Assembly: GCA_016192145.1 (NCBI GenBank) | Contig: JACPUT010000019.1 | Span: forward strand, 1-43,487 | Origin: Acidobacteriota bacterium | GTDB taxonomy: Bacteria > Acidobacteriota > Holophagae > Holophagales > Holophagaceae | Reading direction: 5' to 3' | Length of the DNA stretch: 43,487 nucleotides | In this document: in pieces, positions 1 to 7,567 of the stretch | Position numbering within the stretch: position 1 is the first letter of the stretch | Layout of the letters: the number at the start of each line of letters is the position of its first letter | The notes under the pieces: model-generated | Seen by the model: only the letters and a program-made list of their open reading frames with translations | The model's database searches: none | What the model was told of the DNA's origin: nothing | Translations under genes and position numbers: made by a program

Positions 1-2
1 AA

Positions 3-59
3 ACTACTCCGAAAATCGACGCCGCCGTTCAAATCGACACCAACTTCTATGTCTCTTGA
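3..59 (+). CDS. Possible 3' end of a gene cut by the left edge
   Basis: One frame is open from base 3 and ends in TGA at 57-59, giving TTPKIDAAVQIDTNFYVS. The residues look like ordinary protein, and the alternating polar/hydrophobic end with an aromatic near the C-terminus would suit an outer-membrane beta-strand, but 18 residues cannot identify a family. It may be chance. A CACCACT/AGTGGTG inverted pair (68-74 and 113-119) follows it and could be part of a terminator. Confidence 0.25.
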   Translation, partial: TTPKIDAAVQIDTNFYVS

Positions 60-116
60 ATGTGTACCACCACTGGGTTTCCCGTGATTGCTAGGGATAT
101 AAGCCGGACACTAGTG

Positions 117-182
117 GTGATGAACAGTGATGAACGGTGATGGATTTGCGGTCAGTTATCACCGTTCATCACTGTTCATCAC
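117..182. repeat. Word-repeat hairpin element 1 (GTGATGAAC word)
   Basis: The arms 117-141 and 158-182 are perfect 25-bp reverse complements. Each arm consists of the word GTGATGAAC twice plus a partial third copy (GTGAT), separated by one base (A or G). The loop is 16 nt. A run of six T follows shortly after the right arm (near 190-196), so on the plus strand it resembles an intrinsic terminator. The arm sequence recurs exactly in the element at 12589-12660, with a different loop. It lies just beyond the stop codon of the metallohydrolase gene, which ends at 208. Confidence 0.9.
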
Positions 183-207
183 TGGCTTGCTTTTTTGCTT
201 CCCTGGC

Positions 208-2703
208 TCAGGGAGCATTCGCCCCATCCCGGCAGGCTTCGTAGACGGCCCGCGCCTTGCGGATATCGGCCAGTACGGCCTCCCGCTCCCCGGCCGTGCG
301 GTAATCGGGATGGGCCTCGGTGGCCTTTTGGATTCGGTCCAGCCAGGCGAGAAAATACGTGGCGGCCGCCTTCGACCTCACCGGCTTCCCGGCCACCACG
401 GCGTAGATGGGGCTCGTGGTGGCGAAGGGGTAGATGTCGAGCACGTTCGCGTGGGGTGCATCGTTCCAGGCCCGCAGCAGCAGCCAGCCGGGGCCCTTCA
501 CCTTCACCCGGCCCGTCACGTCGGCGGTGCCCGACTTCGGCGCGTGATGGCCCACCACCTCGCCGTTCCAGATGAGTTCCAGGTGATCCACCGGGTGGTT
601 GGAACGCAGCGTGGCGGCGTACTCCAGCTCCTGCGCTCCGGCACCCAGCTCCAGCGTGTCGCCGGGTGCGGCCTTCCCCACGCGCAGGTCCAGCAGGGCG
701 CCATTGGTGGCGAAGGTGCGGCCCGCCTTGAGCCCCGCGAGGAAGGGCTCCCGCTGGAGCGGGCCTTCGGCCTTCACGTAGACACGGTTGAGGCCCACGG
801 GGCCGCGGAGGCTGGCGTAGTTCGCCATCACATCGGTGCCGGCCCCGGCCGGTAGGCGCAGGCCGCAGTTGAGGAGGCGGTACCAGATCGCGTTGGTGGC
901 CATGTGATCCGAAAACCCCACCGCCTCGTAGTAGTCCACCTTGCCCAGGGCCGCATCGATGGGCAGGGCGTTCGTGAGCTTCGCGTCGGTGGCCGGCTTC
1001 ACGTCCTCGTCGAAGGGATGCACGTAGCCCACGAGGCCGCCCTGCGCGTGGGCCCGGTCCGCCACGGCGCCGTTGTGGGGGTAGGGGCTCGCGGCCCCGG
1101 TGAAGGGATAGGCCGTGTAGCCCGGCATGATCAGGTGCTCCCGCAGATTCAAAAGACCCAGGTGGCCCCAGTAGCTGGAGTGGAATTCCTGGCCGTGGAG
1201 CAGCAGCACGTCCCCCGTCGAGGCGGGATCGAGGTCCGTACGGAAAGAGGCGAGATCGGGATAGCGCTGCTCCTTGTTCACGATGAGGTTGTACACGAGC
1301 CCCAGCCCCTCGGCGCGGGCCTGCTGCACCATCCGCGCGGGGCTGTTGCGGTAGGTGCCGCCGTAGTTGAGGTGAACGTGGAGGTCGCCGCTCCACCAGG
1401 CGCCTGGAAAGGGGAGGCGCTTGAGGGGGACGATGATGGGAACTGCGGAACCCCGGGCGTCGACGTCGACCTGCGCCACCGCGAACTCGGGCCCCCGGGC
1501 CAGGGTGAGGCGCAAGCGGTCCTTGGGCACGGATACGGTGAAGGCGGGCGCCACGTGGAAAGTGCGGCCCTCCGCCCGCTGCGTGGGCACGAGGAGGTCA
1601 TCGGCCTGGATCCAGGCGCCTTCAGGCGCGAAGGTGCGGCCGCGGCCGTCCCTCAGCGAGACGCGCGCGGGCATGGGGTGACCCGCTTCGTCCTGGATTC
1701 GGATCTCCAGATTGACCCGCGGCGCGAGCGTCCTACGCTCCCGGATCTCCACGGCGGTCTCCTGGCCGGAGGTCGTGTCCAGGAGCTTCAGGGCGGTGTT
1801 CCCCTCCCGGTTCGAGATGAACGCGATCTGCTTCCCATCCGGTGACCAGCGCGGATTCGTGGCATCCCAATCCCCGAAGGTGAGCTGGAAGGGATGGCCC
1901 CCCTGCGTCGGGAGCAGCCAGAGCTGGTGCCATTGCGCCCCCTGATAGGAGCTGTAGACGAGGCGCTTCCCATCGGGGGCAACGTCGGGCCGGGCGTGCC
2001 AGCTCGTCTCCTCGCGCTGCACGAGGGTCTGGGGTCCGCCCTCCACGGACATGCGCACGAGGTCGCCGCTACCGTGACCCACCTCCCGGTTGCTGAGGAA
2101 AAGCAGCTCCCGGCCGTCGCGGGTCCAGGTGGGATTCAGGGCGTGGTCGAAGGGGCTGTAGTAGTAGCGGGGGATGGCGCTGCGGCGGTCGGGTGTGAGG
2201 GTGCGGACCTCGGCGAGCTTCCCCGCATTGATCGCCGCCACCTTCAGGAGGAAGTGGCCTGTGCCTTCCGTAGAGACGAATGCCAGCTTCGAACCGTCCG
2301 GGGACCAGCGCGGCTCCACGTTCACCGCCCCGTTGGCGGTGAGGGCCGTCTCCTTCCCCTTGGCCAGGTCGAGGCGCATGAGTTCCATGGCCCGGCCCGT
2401 GTAGCGGACGAAGGCGATGGAGGCGCCATCCGGCGACCAGTCCGGCTGATGATCCGTGCCGTCCGAATCCGTGAGCTGCTCCGCCAGCGTCGCGCCCACC
2501 CTCTGCTTCCAAAGGAAGCCACCCATGGAGTAGACGAGCCACCGGCCATCCGGCGACCACGCCACGGAAGCCGGGCCGCTGGTTAGCTGCGGGAGGTACA
2601 GCTCCCGGGTGTAGTAGCTGTGCGGCAGGGCGATCTGTTTGAGGACGGGTTCGCGGCTCGTCTGGGATGAAAGGGTCTGCGCACTCAGGAAGAGCAACCA
2701 CAT
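208..2703 (-). CDS. Secreted TolB-like repeat / CehA-McbA (PHP) metallohydrolase
   Basis: This is a two-part exported protein of about 831 residues. The N-terminal half holds six PD40/TolB-like beta-propeller repeats, recognisable by WSPDG-type motifs (AWSPDGRW, DWSPDGAS, RWSPDGSK, TWTRDGRE, VAPDGKR, RWSPDGKQ). The C-terminal half is a PHP-type hydrolase of the CehA/McbA group: GDLHVHLN supplies an HxH metal pair, followed by GQEFHSSYWGH, GYVHPFDED and FSDHMATN. The family hydrolyses phosphoesters or carbamates with bound metals; the substrate here is unknown. The start at 2703 gives MWLLFLSAQTLSSQ, a short signal-like stretch. The frame stays open to 2826, but the extra 41 residues would be translated from a repeat hairpin, so I reject them. 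It lies downstream of the catabolic operon on the same strand and may be its last gene or separate. Confidence 0.8.
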   Translation of the reverse strand: MWLLFLSAQTLSSQTSREPVLKQIALPHSYYTRELYLPQLTSGPASVAWSPDGRWLVYSMGGFLWKQRVGATLAEQLTDSDGTDHQPDWSPDGASIAFVRYTGRAMELMRLDLAKGKETALTANGAVNVEPRWSPDGSKLAFVSTEGTGHFLLKVAAINAGKLAEVRTLTPDRRSAIPRYYYSPFDHALNPTWTRDGRELLFLSNREVGHGSGDLVRMSVEGGPQTLVQREETSWHARPDVAPDGKRLVYSSYQGAQWHQLWLLPTQGGHPFQLTFGDWDATNPRWSPDGKQIAFISNREGNTALKLLDTTSGQETAVEIRERRTLAPRVNLEIRIQDEAGHPMPARVSLRDGRGRTFAPEGAWIQADDLLVPTQRAEGRTFHVAPAFTVSVPKDRLRLTLARGPEFAVAQVDVDARGSAVPIIVPLKRLPFPGAWWSGDLHVHLNYGGTYRNSPARMVQQARAEGLGLVYNLIVNKEQRYPDLASFRTDLDPASTGDVLLLHGQEFHSSYWGHLGLLNLREHLIMPGYTAYPFTGAASPYPHNGAVADRAHAQGGLVGYVHPFDEDVKPATDAKLTNALPIDAALGKVDYYEAVGFSDHMATNAIWYRLLNCGLRLPAGAGTDVMANYASLRGPVGLNRVYVKAEGPLQREPFLAGLKAGRTFATNGALLDLRVGKAAPGDTLELGAGAQELEYAATLRSNHPVDHLELIWNGEVVGHHAPKSGTADVTGRVKVKGPGWLLLRAWNDAPHANVLDIYPFATTSPIYAVVAGKPVRSKAAATYFLAWLDRIQKATEAHPDYRTAGEREAVLADIRKARAVYEACRDGANAP

Positions 2704-2704
2704 A

Positions 2705-2808
2705 ACGCAGAGGCGCAGAGGCGCGGAGGCGCAGAGAAAAGCCCGCGAGGGAGAGGTCGCCATCTTGGCATCCCCCCTCTGCGCCTCTGCGTCTCCGCGC
2801 CTCTGCGT
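2705..2808. repeat. Word-repeat hairpin element 2 (CGCAGAGG word)
   Basis: The arms 2705-2736 and 2777-2808 (32 nt each) pair at 29 of 32 positions. Each arm is four tandem copies of an 8-nt word, CGCAGAGG or a one-base variant. The order of variants differs between arms: the CGCGGAG variant is third in one arm and second in the other when read in the same sense, so the mismatches look like shuffled words rather than random decay. The loop is about 40 nt. The element fills the gap between the aminotransferase stop and the metallohydrolase start, and the metallohydrolase reading frame runs through it without a stop. Confidence 0.85.
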
Positions 2809-2849
2809 CATACTTTTCATGGGCATGCAGCCACCTCGTCCAGACCGAC

Positions 2850-4178
2850 CTACGAAGCCAGCCCAGATCGCGCTTCGTTGAGGCTGGCTTCGAGGATCAC
2901 CATCGCCTCATCCACGTTTGCCTGGCTGATCATCAGGGGGGGCATGAAGCGCACGGTGCTGGCGCCGCAGGAGAGGAGGATGAGGCCGTTGTGATAGGCC
3001 TTCGTGATCACGTCGTCGCAGAGCTGCTTGGCGGGCTCCTTGGTCCCCCGGTCCTTCACCAGCTCCATGCCGATGAAGAGGCCCTTGCCCCGCACTTCGC
3101 CGATCTCGGAATGGCGGCCCTGCAGCTCGCGGAGGCGATCCATGAAGTAGGCCCCCACCGTCGCGGCGTTGGCCATGAACTCCCTTTCCACGAGGTCGAG
3201 GGTGGCGAGCGCGGCGGCGCAACAGAGGGGGTTGCCGCCGTAGGTATTGCCGTGGGCACCCCGGGCCCACTTCTCCATGAGCTTCTTCTTGGCCACGATG
3301 AGGCCGATGGGCAGGCCGCTGCCCAGGCCCTTGGCGAGGGTCATGATGTCGGGCTTCACGCCGCTGTGCTGGGAGGCGAACATCCTGCCCGTGCGGCCGA
3401 TGCCGGATTGCACCTCGTCGAAGATGAGCAGGATGCCGTGGCGGTCGCAGAGGTCGCGCAGGCCCTGGAGGAAGCCGTCGGGGGGGATGAGATAGCCTCC
3501 TTCGCCCTGGAAGGGCTCGATGAGGATGGCGGCCACTTCGCTGGCGGGCACGTTGGCCTGGAAGAGGGATTCCAGGTAGTCGAGCACGGCCTTGCCCTGA
3601 TCGGCGCCCGTGAAGAGGGGTCGATAGTTGTTGGGATAGGGCACGTGGGTGACGCCCGGCATGGTGGGAAAAAAGCCCTTCTGCTGGGTGGTCTTGCTGG
3701 AGGTGAAGGCGAGGCTGCCCATGGTGCGGCCGTGGAACCCGTTGAGGAAGCCGATGAAGCGGCTGCGGCCCGTCACGTAGCGGGCCAGCTTCAGGGCGCC
3801 CTCCACGGTCTCCGTGCCGCTCTGGGCGAAGAAGCTCATGACGGGCTCGCCCATGGGGTTCAGCTCGTTCACGCGCTCGGCCAGGCGCGTCTGGCCCTCG
3901 TGCCAGTAGTCGGAGGAGATGTGGAGGAACTTGTCCGCGGCCTCCTTGATCGCGGCCACCACCTGCGGGTGGCTGTGGCCCGTGCTGCACACGGCGATGC
4001 CCGCGGCGAAATCCAGAAAGCGGTTGCCGTCCACGTCCCACACCTCGGCGCCCCGGCCATGGCTCATGACGAAGGGGTAGTCCCGGGGGTAGGAGGGCGA
4101 GGTGACGCGCACGTCGCGCTCCAGGAGGGCCTGGGCCTTGGGGCCGGGCAGGGCCGTGCGGATGTGGGGAGTCTGCAT
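2850..4178 (-). CDS. Class III PLP aminotransferase (GabT/acetylornithine type)
   Basis: This 442-residue cytoplasmic aminotransferase is a full-length member of the fold-type I, class III (omega-amino acid) family. SGTETVEGALKLAR near 120 binds the cofactor phosphate, FDEVQSG places the pyridine-binding Asp at 254, and TLAKGLGSG places the Schiff-base Lys at 283. Such enzymes move an amino group from an omega- or beta-amino acid or diamine to 2-oxoglutarate or pyruvate. It is the last enzyme of the minus-strand operon, 11 bp behind the CoA-transferase B subunit, with GAGG upstream of the ATG. Homology alone would call it 4-aminobutyrate aminotransferase. In this context I infer that one of the two operon aminotransferases acts on the beta-amino group of 3-aminoadipate or a similar compound; which one does so cannot be told. 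Confidence 0.88.
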   Translation of the reverse strand: MQTPHIRTALPGPKAQALLERDVRVTSPSYPRDYPFVMSHGRGAEVWDVDGNRFLDFAAGIAVCSTGHSHPQVVAAIKEAADKFLHISSDYWHEGQTRLAERVNELNPMGEPVMSFFAQSGTETVEGALKLARYVTGRSRFIGFLNGFHGRTMGSLAFTSSKTTQQKGFFPTMPGVTHVPYPNNYRPLFTGADQGKAVLDYLESLFQANVPASEVAAILIEPFQGEGGYLIPPDGFLQGLRDLCDRHGILLIFDEVQSGIGRTGRMFASQHSGVKPDIMTLAKGLGSGLPIGLIVAKKKLMEKWARGAHGNTYGGNPLCCAAALATLDLVEREFMANAATVGAYFMDRLRELQGRHSEIGEVRGKGLFIGMELVKDRGTKEPAKQLCDDVITKAYHNGLILLSCGASTVRFMPPLMISQANVDEAMVILEASLNEARSGLAS

Positions 4179-4189
4179 GGGGGCCTCGA

Positions 4190-4984
4190 TCAGAAGGGGA
4201 GAAGAACCGGACGGCTGTGGGCTTCGCGGGTGCGGGCGTGGAGGGCGCGGAGCACTTCCAGCTCTCCCGGGCTGGGCGCGGGCAGCACCTCCACCCGCTC
4301 CGCCACCTGCAGGGGCCAGCCCGTGGCGGCCACGGCCCCTTCGACGGAGGTGTGTTCGTAGCGCGCCACCAGCTCCAGCTCCTCGGTACCGGCCTGGGGC
4401 TTCATGACGCCCAGATCCGTGATGACCACCTGGGGGCCGCGCCCCGGGGAGCCCGAGCGGGCGCGACTGCCGTTTCCCTCGAAGAAGCCGCCGCTGCTGC
4501 GGAAATCCAGCTGGGGCACGAAGGAGCGGGCCGACTGCTTCAGCACCACGAAGGTCTGCTTGGCGTGGGTGGCGATCTCCGGCGCGCCGCCCGCGCCGGG
4601 CAGGCGCGTCCTGGGCTGGTCATAGGGGCCGATCACCGTGCTGTTGAGGTTGCCGAAGCGGTCCACCTGGGCGGCGCCGAGGAAGCCCACGTCGATGCGC
4701 CCCCCCTGCAGCCAGTAGGTGAAGATCTCCGGCAGGGGCACGACCACCGTGGCGGTGTCCGCCAGCTCCCCATCGCCGATGGAGAGGGGCAGCACCTCGG
4801 GCTTGGTGCCGATGGTGCCGCTCTCGTAGATGAGCACCGTGTTCGGCGCATGGGTGAGGCGGGCGAGGTTGGCGGCGGCCGAGGGCAGGCCGATCCCCAC
4901 GAAGCAGACGGCGCCATTCCACAGATGGCGGGAGGCGGCCACCGTCATCATCTCCTCCGAGGTCCAGGGCAGGGGGGCGCTCAT
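4190..4984 (-). CDS. catJ: CoA-transferase subunit B, 3-oxoadipate CoA-transferase (CatJ)-like
   Basis: At 264 residues it matches the length of CatJ/glutaconate CoA-transferase B rather than the shorter PcaJ/ScoB type. The catalytic motif LIYESGTIG puts the nucleophilic Glu at 54, the residue that forms the enzyme-CoA thioester in this family. GFLGAAQVDRFGNLN is another family signature. With the A subunit upstream it should transfer CoA from a donor such as succinyl-CoA to a carboxylate, likely 3-oxoadipate given the PcaF-like thiolase and PcaR-like regulator nearby. The ATG at 4984 has AGGTG six bases upstream. A repeat hairpin sits between this gene and its partner subunit, which is unusual for two subunits of one enzyme. 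Confidence 0.82.
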   Translation of the reverse strand: MSAPLPWTSEEMMTVAASRHLWNGAVCFVGIGLPSAAANLARLTHAPNTVLIYESGTIGTKPEVLPLSIGDGELADTATVVVPLPEIFTYWLQGGRIDVGFLGAAQVDRFGNLNSTVIGPYDQPRTRLPGAGGAPEIATHAKQTFVVLKQSARSFVPQLDFRSSGGFFEGNGSRARSGSPGRGPQVVITDLGVMKPQAGTEELELVARYEHTSVEGAVAATGWPLQVAERVEVLPAPSPGELEVLRALHARTREAHSRPVLLPF

Positions 4985-5022
4985 CGCAACACCTGGGCTG
5001 CACGGATTGGAAAAGATTTTTT

Positions 5023-5131
5023 ATCCACAGATTTCACAGATTTACACAGATTTACACAGATTAAAAAGCAAGCTCGGGTGCGGTAGAGGTGCTCTGCTTT
5101 TTAATCTGTGGAATCTGTGAAATCTGTGGAT
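5023..5131. repeat. Word-repeat hairpin element 3 (CACAGATTT word), inside an operon
   Basis: The left arm 5023-5070 and right arm 5095-5131 are reverse complements, except that the left arm has one extra copy of the roughly 10-nt word: four CACAGAT words against three. Both arms end inward in a shared AAAAAGCA/TGCTTTTT block. Outside the arms lie AAAAGATTTTTT on the left and ATCTTTTT on the right, so either strand would give a hairpin with a T run. It separates the two CoA-transferase subunit genes and is far more AT-rich than its surroundings. Confidence 0.9.
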
Positions 5132-5147
5132 TCCCATCTTTTTCACC

Positions 5148-6002
5148 TCAGACCTCCACGGAGCGGATGGAGCGGAGGAACCCCGCATGATCCCCGGTGC
5201 CGCGCACGTGCCGATCGATCCAGGCCGTGAAGCCTTCGCGATCCCGGGCGATATCGTCCCAGGCCTGGTAGAAGGCGTTGTCCCTTGCGTAATACCCCTG
5301 GGCGTAGGAGGGGTAGGCGCCGCCGGGCACGCAGGCCACGGCGCTGACGATCCAGTGGGGCAGCACCAGGGTGTTCATGGGGGCTTCGAGATCGTCCACG
5401 ATCTCCTCCACCGTCACGATGAGCTTGGTGGCGGCCATGCCCGCCTCCTTCATGGCGCCCACGATGCCGCGGATGTGCACGTTGCCCTGGCGATCGGCCC
5501 GCTGGGCGTGGAGGATCGTGACGTCCGGCCGCAGGGCGGGCACGGTGGCGATCACCTCGCCCGTGTAGGGGCAGGTGATGGATCGGATACCGGGGTTGTG
5601 GGCCGGGAGGTCCGTGCCCAGGTAGCCCTTGAGCATCCCGAAGGGCAGGTTCGAAGCGCCCGCCACGTAGGCGGCGGCCATGGCCGCGTGGCTGTGCTCC
5701 GTGAGCCTCAGGGGCCGGGGCCAGTGGTTTTCCACGGCATCCCGCAACCGGTGCAGGGACCCCACGCCGGGATTGCCGCCCCAGGAGAAGGTGAGGGCCG
5801 AGGCGCAGCCGGCGCCGATGAGCTGGTCGTAGACGAGATCCGGCGTCATGCGGATGAGGTGCAGGTCCTTCCGCCCCTGTCGGATGAGCTCGTGGCCCGC
5901 GGCGAAGGGGATGAGGTGCGTGAAGCCTTCGAGGGCCAGGGTCTGGCCATCCGCCACGTGGGTGGCGATGGCCTCCCGGAGGCTCAGGATGGGTGTGCTC
6001 AT
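5148..6002 (-). CDS. catI: CoA-transferase subunit A, 3-oxoadipate CoA-transferase (CatI)-like
   Basis: This 284-residue family I CoA-transferase A subunit is close in length to CatI and glutaconate CoA-transferase A. Visible features are the N-terminal DGQTLALEGFTHLIPFAAGH segment, the GNPGVGS glycine-rich turn, and the PDVTILHAQRADRQGNVH block typical of the family. It forms the CoA-binding half of the heteromeric enzyme; the catalytic Glu is in the B subunit. Its ATG overlaps the stop of the aldehyde dehydrogenase by 4 bp, so translation is probably coupled. The likely reaction is succinyl-CoA + 3-oxoadipate to 3-oxoadipyl-CoA + succinate, inferred from neighbours. Glutaconate or another dicarboxylate remains possible. 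Confidence 0.82.
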   Translation of the reverse strand: MSTPILSLREAIATHVADGQTLALEGFTHLIPFAAGHELIRQGRKDLHLIRMTPDLVYDQLIGAGCASALTFSWGGNPGVGSLHRLRDAVENHWPRPLRLTEHSHAAMAAAYVAGASNLPFGMLKGYLGTDLPAHNPGIRSITCPYTGEVIATVPALRPDVTILHAQRADRQGNVHIRGIVGAMKEAGMAATKLIVTVEEIVDDLEAPMNTLVLPHWIVSAVACVPGGAYPSYAQGYYARDNAFYQAWDDIARDREGFTAWIDRHVRGTGDHAGFLRSIRSVEV

Positions 6003-7567
6003 TCGACCACCGTCTGGGACTGCTCCCGCAGGTACTGCGGCAGGTAGTAGAAGGAGCCGATGGCCTTCCCCGTGGAACCCGAACCCTTCCAGCCGCCGAA
6101 GGCCTGGTAACCCGGCCAGGCACCCGTGGTGGCGCCCTGGGGGCGGTTCACGTAGGTGACGCCCGCCTCGATGCGATCCAGGAAGGTGGCCACTTCGGCC
6201 TCATCGCCGTAGATGCCCGCCGTGAGGCCCAGGTTGCTGGCGTTGGCCAGGGTGAGGGCCTCGTCGAGGCCCTTCACGCGGCACACCATGAGAAGGGGAA
6301 GGAAGAGCTCCTCGGTGAAGAGGGGATGGTCCGAGGGGGCCTCGGCGAGGGTGGGGGCCGCGAAGTGCCCGTGGGCGAGGTCCCCCTCCGTCAGGCGGTG
6401 GCCCCCCGCCAGGATGCGCCCGCCCTGCATCTGCACCCGCTCGCAGTGGCGTTCGAAGGCGAGCAGGGCCTTGCCGGAGATGACGGGACCCATCCAGTGT
6501 TCGCGCTTCGTAGGATCTCCGACTCCGAGGGCGGCGATCTTCTCCACCAACCGGGCAGTGAGCTCGTCGGCCACGGCCTCGTGCACGTAGAGGCGGGAGA
6601 GGGCGGAGCACTTCTGCCCGCTGAGGCCGTAGGCGGAACGCACGATGCCCAGGGCCGCGCGGTCGAGATCGCCGTTCGCCGTGACGATGCAGGCGTTCTT
6701 GCCACCCATCTCCGCGATGCAGGGGCGGGGGTAACGGCCTCCGGCCAGGAGGCCATGGAGGCGCAGGCCCACGTCGGCGGAGCCCGTGAAGGTGAGGCCC
6801 GCGAGGTCCGGATGGTTCACGAGGGCTTCGCCCACCACGCCACCGGAACCGCTCACGAAGTTGAAGACGCCCGGCGGGAGGCCCGCGTCGCGCAGGCAAT
6901 CCGCCAGGAGCCGCCCGGCCCAGGGCGTATCCGTGGCGCCCTTGAGCACCACCGTGTTGCCCGTGACGAGGGCGGCGGCCACGGGTCCCCCCGCCAGGGC
7001 CAGGGGAAAGTTAAAGGGCGCGATCACGCCCCAGACGCCGTGGGGTTTCAGCACGCTGCGGTTGTGGGAGCGGAAGCCCGCGACGGGATCATCGGGCAGC
7101 GCGCGGTCGTAGCCGTCGTTGCGCTCGAAATCCTCGGCGTAGCCCCAGAAGAAGTCCGCCGTCTCCTGGGTCTCACCCAAGGCCTCCATGCGGTTCTTCC
7201 CAACTTCCAGCGCCAGGGCCGCGCCGATCTCATAGACCCGGGCCTCCAGCAGCTCCGCGACCTTGCGCATGAGCCGGATGCGCTCCGCCCGGGGCGTGGC
7301 GCGCCAGGCGGGGAAGGCGGCCTTGGCGGCGGCCATGGCGCGGTCCACGTCGGCGGCGTCCCCTTGGGGAAACCGCCCCAGCAGAATCCGCTCATCGATC
7401 GGACTGCGCTTTTCATGGCACTTCATCGCGGGCGCATCCGCGCCGGCGATGAAGTGGGAATGCGTGGCCCCCAGTCCGGAGCGCACCTTCACCAGCGCCA
7501 CCTCGAAGCGGTCGTGCATCTCCGCCGGAGGATCGAACATGGTCGCGTAGGTCAGTTTGAAGCTCAT
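5999..7567 (-). CDS. P5C-dehydrogenase-like semialdehyde dehydrogenase
   Basis: This 522-residue NAD(P)-dependent aldehyde dehydrogenase resembles the L-glutamate gamma-semialdehyde (1-pyrroline-5-carboxylate) dehydrogenase branch (RocA/PruA). APFNFPLA near 183-190 belongs to the cofactor and active-site core (Asn 185), AEMGGKNA gives the general-base Glu 286, and GQKCSALSR gives the catalytic Cys 320. It overlaps both neighbours by 4 bp: the upstream aminotransferase stop and the downstream CoA-transferase start. No proline dehydrogenase is nearby, so ordinary proline catabolism is not supported. A beta-lysine-derived semialdehyde would cyclise to 1-pyrroline-5-acetate, a one-carbon homologue of P5C, which would fit the family. 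That substrate is inference. Confidence 0.85.
   Translation of the reverse strand: MSFKLTYATMFDPPAEMHDRFEVALVKVRSGLGATHSHFIAGADAPAMKCHEKRSPIDERILLGRFPQGDAADVDRAMAAAKAAFPAWRATPRAERIRLMRKVAELLEARVYEIGAALALEVGKNRMEALGETQETADFFWGYAEDFERNDGYDRALPDDPVAGFRSHNRSVLKPHGVWGVIAPFNFPLALAGGPVAAALVTGNTVVLKGATDTPWAGRLLADCLRDAGLPPGVFNFVSGSGGVVGEALVNHPDLAGLTFTGSADVGLRLHGLLAGGRYPRPCIAEMGGKNACIVTANGDLDRAALGIVRSAYGLSGQKCSALSRLYVHEAVADELTARLVEKIAALGVGDPTKREHWMGPVISGKALLAFERHCERVQMQGGRILAGGHRLTEGDLAHGHFAAPTLAEAPSDHPLFTEELFLPLLMVCRVKGLDEALTLANASNLGLTAGIYGDEAEVATFLDRIEAGVTYVNRPQGATTGAWPGYQAFGGWKGSGSTGKAIGSFYYLPQYLREQSQTVVE

Noticed and set aside
5999-7567. Ordinary proline catabolism (P5C dehydrogenase)
   Set aside because: No proline dehydrogenase, and the gene is translationally coupled to an aminotransferase and a CoA-transferase.
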